Positions 59,602-64,000 of a DNA stretch of 64,000 nt are shown piece after piece. The position numbers and the translations under genes were made by a program. Numbering within the stretch: position 1 is the first letter of the stretch; the number at the start of each line of letters is the position of its first letter. Origin of the DNA: Acanthosepion lycidas (lineage: Eukaryota > Mollusca > Cephalopoda > Sepiida > Sepiidae); the NCBI GenBank assembly GCA_963932145.1, contig OZ010577.1, positions 22,531,924 through 22,595,923 on the forward strand, read 5' to 3'. A model generated the notes under the pieces. That model saw only the letters and a list, made by a program, of their open reading frames with translations, searched no databases and was not told the DNA's origin.

Positions 59602-59639
59602 ACTTCACACAGTCTTCTTTCAGATAAACAATATGGCTT

Positions 59640-61100
59640 AGATTTCTTTAGGTCGACCACGTTCGTGATAACAGTTATTACAGAATTTTTCTATCAGGCT
59701 TTAGATAAAAACTGCAAGGCTTGGGCTGTGGCTTAAGATATCTAGAAGGCATTTAACAGGCTGAAGGGTTATGGTGTGTCTGGTTGGATATTTGACTTAA
59801 TCCATTTGCTCTTAACAATTGTGTAATGAAGGTTGTCTTGAACAGCTATGCTTCTACATCATTTTATGTTAACACAAGGATCTTCCAGGGCTCTATCCTT
59901 TGACCTATGATGTTTCTTAGCTTCATTAATGACCTTTGTAATGTGACTAGTTCCCGACTCTGTATCTATGCTCCTGGCACAACTATTTACCCCTGTCTTA
60001 ATAGTAAGTTTAATAAGTCCGAATCAAGTAAAGTGGGTAGTGGATCTGGAAAACAATCTTATATATGTTGTTAAATGGGGAAAGAAATGGCTTGTAAATT
60101 TTAACATCTCCAAAACAAAATTGCTGTGTTTTAATCATCGTATAGAACCATATTTGCCTTCCATCAACATGGCTAATGCTGACCTCCAAAAGAGCAACAT
60201 TGCATTTTCTTGGGTTCATATTTTCCACTAACATGAAGTGGAATAATTATATTAAATCAATTCCTAGAAAAATTGGTTTACTGTATCATGCCAGACAATT
60301 TTTCTTGTCAGAATTCATCTTGCACGCTTATAAATCTATCATTCATTTGTGAAGTGAATATTGCTGCCATGTTTGGTCTGGGCTCCTGCTGTATATCTCT
60401 AGGTTCTGGACAAAGTTCAAAGTAAGGTTTATAATGTTATTGGTCCTGACCTGGCATCTCAGCTCTGGTCCTTTTTCCAGTGCTATGATATAGTTTCCTT
60501 CTATTTGTTCTACAAGCATTTTTGTGGCAATTGTTCTAATAAGCTCTCTTCCTTGGTAACTCAATTGCATGAATTTAAGCATACTACTAGATTGGCTATT
60601 AGGTCTCATAGTTTTACTGTTGAAATAGCTAGATTTCACTGTAATTTCTATTCTCATGGTTTCTTTTCTTGCCTGCAGGGCCCACTTCTGGTTTTTCTAG
60701 CTTCCCTACCACTTATCTTAAAAAATTTAAATGCAACATCAATTACTGTTATACCTATGAACGCTAATTTGGTATGTCTCAATCCTCATAAATACGCTGG
60801 ACACTATTGTAAGTGTGGGATAATATGCTGTCTAAGGAGTTCACCACTAGCAGTGGCTTACCTACTTCACGCTGCTGGGGAGTATTGTATTTTGTTGATG
60901 TTATAAAAATTACCATTTCATTTCCAACCTCCATTTTGGTTATTCCTCATTCAGTAACCCTTCTTAGCTTACAACAATTACCATCTTCCTGAAACCTGTT
61001 CTTTTATTGTCTTTTCTCCTCACTAAAGTCTTTTCATTTACTTTCACACTCAGTAACCCCTTGTGTCTTAGTAGCATTTATTGCCTTGCTTGGGGTGAAA
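59640..61100 (+). pseudogene. LINE reverse transcriptase (Jockey/CR1-like), long fragment
   Basis: From 59640 it reads QYGLDFFRSTTFVITVI, ALDKNCKAWAVA, DI*KAFNRL (box A, normally DxSKAFD), a shifted QGSILGP-like region, and TPVLIVSLISPN. Then come VDLENNLIYVVKWGKKWLVN, FNISKTKLLCFNHR and EPYLPSINMANADLQKSNI. After shifts the end follows: LDKVQSKVYNVIGPDLASQL, HKFTVEIARF-type blocks, and a 3' tail shared with 23460 and 47630. Many stops and shifts make it inactive. The YADD box is not intact (…SVSMLLAQLF in its place). Confidence 0.85.
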
Positions 61101-61309
61101 TGTGCTTCAATCATTGAACCATCTCCCAAAAGCCCGATTAATCCTCTGTATAGTTTCTGCAGATTAACTTGATAGATTTGTTTATCTACTCAATCACTCA
61201 GTTATTGAATAACTGTCACACAATACACAACCTCACTTAATGTTATTTTACTGCCAGCTTAATGATATTTTAGTTGTTATACCCAAAAATTGTCTGTTCA
61301 TGCATATAT

Positions 61310-61413
61310 ATGAAGATGCAAAGGGTTACTGAGAGTGAAAGAGTTTGAGAAAAAAACATTATTAATGAGAGGGAACAATAAGAGAAGAGGAAGATGACAA
61401 CTAACACTGGAAA
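61310..61413 (-). pseudogene. LINE 3' end, left part of an interrupted copy
   Basis: Minus: FPVLVVIFLFSYCSLSLIMF and FFSQTLSLSVTLCIFI match 35215-35350. It continues at 62253-62400 beyond two inserted elements. Confidence 0.7.
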
Positions 61414-61425
61414 TCAAGAAGATGG

Positions 61426-61783
61426 TTGATTTTGTTTGAATAATCTTATGGCTTCAACTAAATATATTTTGAATGTAATTGTATTCCTTCAACTACAGAT
61501 AAAATGTATTGGTGGGTATGTTACTTTAAAAATGTATTGTTACTAATTTTTTTTTTTTTTTTTGTCGAAATATATTGCTGGCATTTTTACTATATAAATG
61601 TATTTCTATACTTTTATAGTGTTTTGTTTGCCATTTCAATATTTGCCTTTAACAGGTGCTACTATTCTGGATCAGAATGGGCCTGGTAACAATAGAAATT
61701 AAGAGCTGGTTTCATGCTTCTCAAAACCTCCAATCTTCAGATCAGAGTCCTTGCTACTGGATGTAGTTTTTCATCATCAGGAC
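61426..61783 (-). mobile_element. Short retroelement (family A), first of two at one site
   Basis: It starts GTTGATTTTGTTTGAATAATC and ends GTAGTTTTTCATCATCAGGAC. It is flanked by TCAAGAAGATGG (61414-61425) and TGCAAGAAGCTG (61784-61795), a 12-bp target duplication with two differences. A T run at about 61547-61563 is internal. Confidence 0.75.
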
Positions 61784-61795
61784 TGCAAGAAGCTG

Positions 61796-62240
61796 TTTGG
61801 TTTGGTTTGTTTTATGGCATATCAACCACAATAGGTTAGTTAATGCTGACATTTTTTTTTAATGTATCACTGGTAATATTTATTTCTTCAAAATCTATTT
61901 CTGGTAATATTTTTTTCAAAAAATGTATTGCTGGTAATATCTTTTTTTTTTTTTTCAAAAATGTATTGCTGATAATAATTTTTTTACAAAGTATTTTTTG
62001 CATTAAAACCTGTTTTTACACTTTCATAGTGTTTTGATCCCAGTTTGGGTGGGCAACGATTTACTCATAGCTAGGAGCCTAATAGGTGCTACCACCCTGG
62101 GTCAGGGTGGACCTGGGAAGACCAACAATTAAGAGGTGGTTCCATGCTCATCAAAACCTCCTGATCAGATGGCTTGCTGTTGGATGTAGTTTATCATCTT
62201 ACCCAGGACATGAATGTAGCTTATCGTCATACCAGGATTA
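61796..62240 (-). mobile_element. Short retroelement (family A), second at the same site
   Basis: Perfect flanks TGCAAGAAGCTG (61784-61795 and 62241-62252). Start TTTGGTTTGGTTTGTTTTATGGC, the T-rich repeated core, GCTCATCAAAACCTCCTGATCAG, and two copies of the GTAG(T/C)TTATC end motif. With the first copy it makes three near-identical target sequences flanking two elements. Confidence 0.85.
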
Positions 62241-62252
62241 TGCAAGAAGCTG

Positions 62253-62400
62253 GAAGAGAGTTCCACAAGTGAGATGTGCAAGAGAAGAATCTGTTAGCAT
62301 AGAACTTACGGTTACATCTTGCAATTTCAACTGTAAAACAATGAGACCAAATTGCCAATCTATTCTCTAATTGGTTGTAAAGTTATAGCAAGGCTGCATC
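62253..62400 (-). pseudogene. LINE 3' end, right part of the interrupted copy
   Basis: Minus: FTVEIARCNRKF-type block and TSHLWNSLPAS-type block up to the insertion point. The plus strand GGAAGAGAGTTCCACAAGTGAGATGTGC matches 35413-35440. Confidence 0.75.
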
Positions 62401-62775
62401 AACAGTTATCAAGATATTCACAATAGTTGAATATATTCAAGACTGACCTTGAATTGCTTTTCATTCACAATGTACTTTTATTAAGTAAATAAATAAAAGA
62501 AAATATTCCAGTTATGTTTGCTTTTTGTTCAAAGGCTCTTTATGCCCAACTCTATATAATTATCTACTGTATAACTTCTTCCATGCAAAGCCTGAGGCTA
62601 TTGTGTTGTCAGTAGAAAGGATATTACTTTACAGGATATAAAAGCATAAACAATCATTGGATTACATTCAATGCTAGAAATAAGGTAACATTCACTCTGT
62701 AAAATGAAAGATAACTTTGCACAATTTATTTCTGAAATATTGGTATTTAAATCCAATTTGGGGGAAGGCTAAGAT
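62401..62775. other. No gene recognised
   Basis: AT-rich DNA without features. Confidence 0.4.
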
Positions 62776-63120
62776 TTTTTAGTGGATCATATGCACCAAA
62801 TTTATGCTAAACAGATGAAGTTCTAGGAACAATGGAAAGAAAAAGGACACATACTTAACAAAAGGAAGATACAGTTGAAATTTCTGAGGTACACAATGAG
62901 GAAAGTGTGCTTGGAAAATTTGAAACTCACAGGACAGACTGAAAGCAAGTGGAAAACAATGTGTAACCTACTTAGCGAGATTGAGTGAATAGATAGCTGA
63001 TCAGGGTTTAGTACAAATAGTAAAAAGACAAAATTTATTAATAGCTACAAAGTACAGGAAATTGTGGAGGGCAATGATCGCTTATGTCATGAAGGCGCAT
63101 GACACACAGAAGTTGGAAAA
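62776..63120 (+). pseudogene. LINE ORF C-terminus (RTE/L2-like)
   Basis: Plus strand: RKIQLKFLRYTMRKVCLENL and KLTGQTESK, then after shifts ATKYRKLWRAMIAYVMK. This is the C-terminal pattern RQLKFLGHIMRKEGLENLxLTGxxEGKR ... DRxLWRAMIAxV. It is the only plus-strand member of the five other 3' ends noted. Confidence 0.75.
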
Positions 63121-63242
63121 CTTTTATAAAATATGGTATCCAAACAAAGTATTTCTTTATATGTATAATGAAATATAGTGCTTTAAGGTATGCTATATTT
63201 ATTGGTTAAAGTGCTCAATATCAGTGATAGAGTGCATGTAAA

Positions 63243-63310
63243 TATAGAAGTGGACATTGAAGTCAACACCCAGAGGTGACAGTCTGTTGACTTCAATATC
63301 TACTTTTATA
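63243..63310. repeat. Inverted repeat, 25-bp arms
   Basis: Arms 63243-63267 and 63286-63310 pair with about three mismatches (TTGAAGTCAAC/GTTGACTTCAA core) around an 18-bp loop. Could be a short MITE relic. Confidence 0.7.
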
Positions 63311-63687
63311 TAATCAGGAGGAAAAATAAAATTAAAAAAAATTAAAATGCTGGAGTTTATCAAATCAAATGTCTATAGTGCAATAACATATACGAAGAAT
63401 TCACATGACCTAAAGATATGCATCCAGGAATACAAAAGAGATTTGTGTTTAGAGAAACATTCAAATTCTCTCGTACTACACTGCAACAGCATAGGCCATA
63501 ACTTTACTTTCACCAATGCCAGCCTTATAAAAAAAAAGAACATAACCCTTTAAAAAAAATATTATGAAAATATATTTATAGCAATATTACCTACTATTTA
63601 CACACATTTAAAATACTACATTACACCTCCATTTTTCTTGATCAATTATTCATGAATCTAATTTACCTCTTCCAAATACATAAAAAT

Positions 63688-63721
<34 letters not shown>

Positions 63722-63764
63722 CACACAAGATATACTTTAATGAAATATCTAACCAAACAAAATT
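63311..63764. other. No gene recognised; TA tract
   Basis: (TA)n at about 63690-63717. A 68-codon frame at 63347-63553 resembles no family known to me. Confidence 0.4.
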
Positions 63765-63767
63765 TTT

Positions 63768-64000
63768 CAAAACATCCTGCAGTGTCTCACAAACTTTTAC
63801 ACACTTTAGCATCCAGAATGTTTTCTTACACTTATTTGAATATTGTATGTTACTTCATTACACATGACATTTATCCAATCAAAACATCCTACTAACTTTT
63901 ACACACTTTGGCATTAAGAATGTTTGCCACACATATTTGAATATTATCTGCTACTTCATTACATGTGACACATATCTAACCAATAAGAAATATCCAAACA
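63768..64000. repeat. Tandem repeat, about 112 bp, running off the window
   Basis: AAAACATCCTGCAG...CAAACTTTTACACACTTTAGCAT...GTTACTTCATTACACATGACA recurs as AAAACATCCTACTAACTTTTACACACTTTGGCAT...GCTACTTCATTACATGTGACA at 63880. The end of the second unit reaches the window edge, so more copies may follow. Confidence 0.8.

Overview
The window looks like AT-rich animal genomic DNA, most likely from a cephalopod mollusc (octopus type). This is judged from the mixture of repeats, not from any species marker: many tRNA-derived SINEs, Penelope-like element (PLE) debris, decayed LINE reverse transcriptases, Tc1/mariner, piggyBac and mariner MITEs, and very long (TA)n tracts including a 1.3-kb (TA)n-GAGACA array. 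I see no recognisable host housekeeping gene, no rRNA, no functional tRNA and no CRISPR. There are no bacterial-type operons.

Layout. 0-3.5 kb: a 120-bp tandem repeat, then unassigned AT-rich DNA. 3.5-10.2 kb: two fold-back composites of PLE 3' ends and tRNA-SINEs, one copy of a short retroelement with a perfect 14-bp target duplication, and TA arrays. 10.4-17.3 kb: LINE fragments, including one RT split by the same short retroelement, and further PLE/SINE debris. 18.5-24.2 kb: degenerate repeats, a 1.2-kb DNA transposon with terminal inverted repeats that is interrupted by a LINE, another LINE 3' end, and a PLE coding remnant. 24.4-26.2 kb: the most gene-like object, a single-exon zinc-binding reading frame of 553 codon positions with one in-frame stop and a duplicated 41-bp start region. 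It is followed by an LTR-like segment (26.56-27.16 kb). 28.5-31 kb: a decayed LTR-type pol region carrying a mariner MITE. 31.8-34.8 kb: a 42-bp and a 39-bp satellite. 35.2-40.2 kb: LINE debris, hairpin elements, the TA-GAGACA array and a MITE. 40.2-43.1 kb: Tc1 and mariner transposase remnants and a PLE/SINE tail. 43-51 kb: mostly unassigned, with LINE pieces. 51-55.6 kb: a piggyBac-type MITE, tRNA-like fold-backs, a third mariner MITE and TA tracts. 55.6-64 kb: LINE fragments, with two successive insertions of one retroelement at one target site, and a 112-bp tandem repeat at the right edge.

Nothing here forms a pathway. The window reads as layered transposon insertions whose order can be partly reconstructed from nested target-site duplications. 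The best candidates for something not yet described are the short retroelement family with 8-14-bp target duplications, the PLE/SINE tail with a hammerhead-like core, the tRNA-bearing fold-back elements, and the zinc-binding gene with its duplicated start. All protein identities are by eye from family knowledge; no database search was run.
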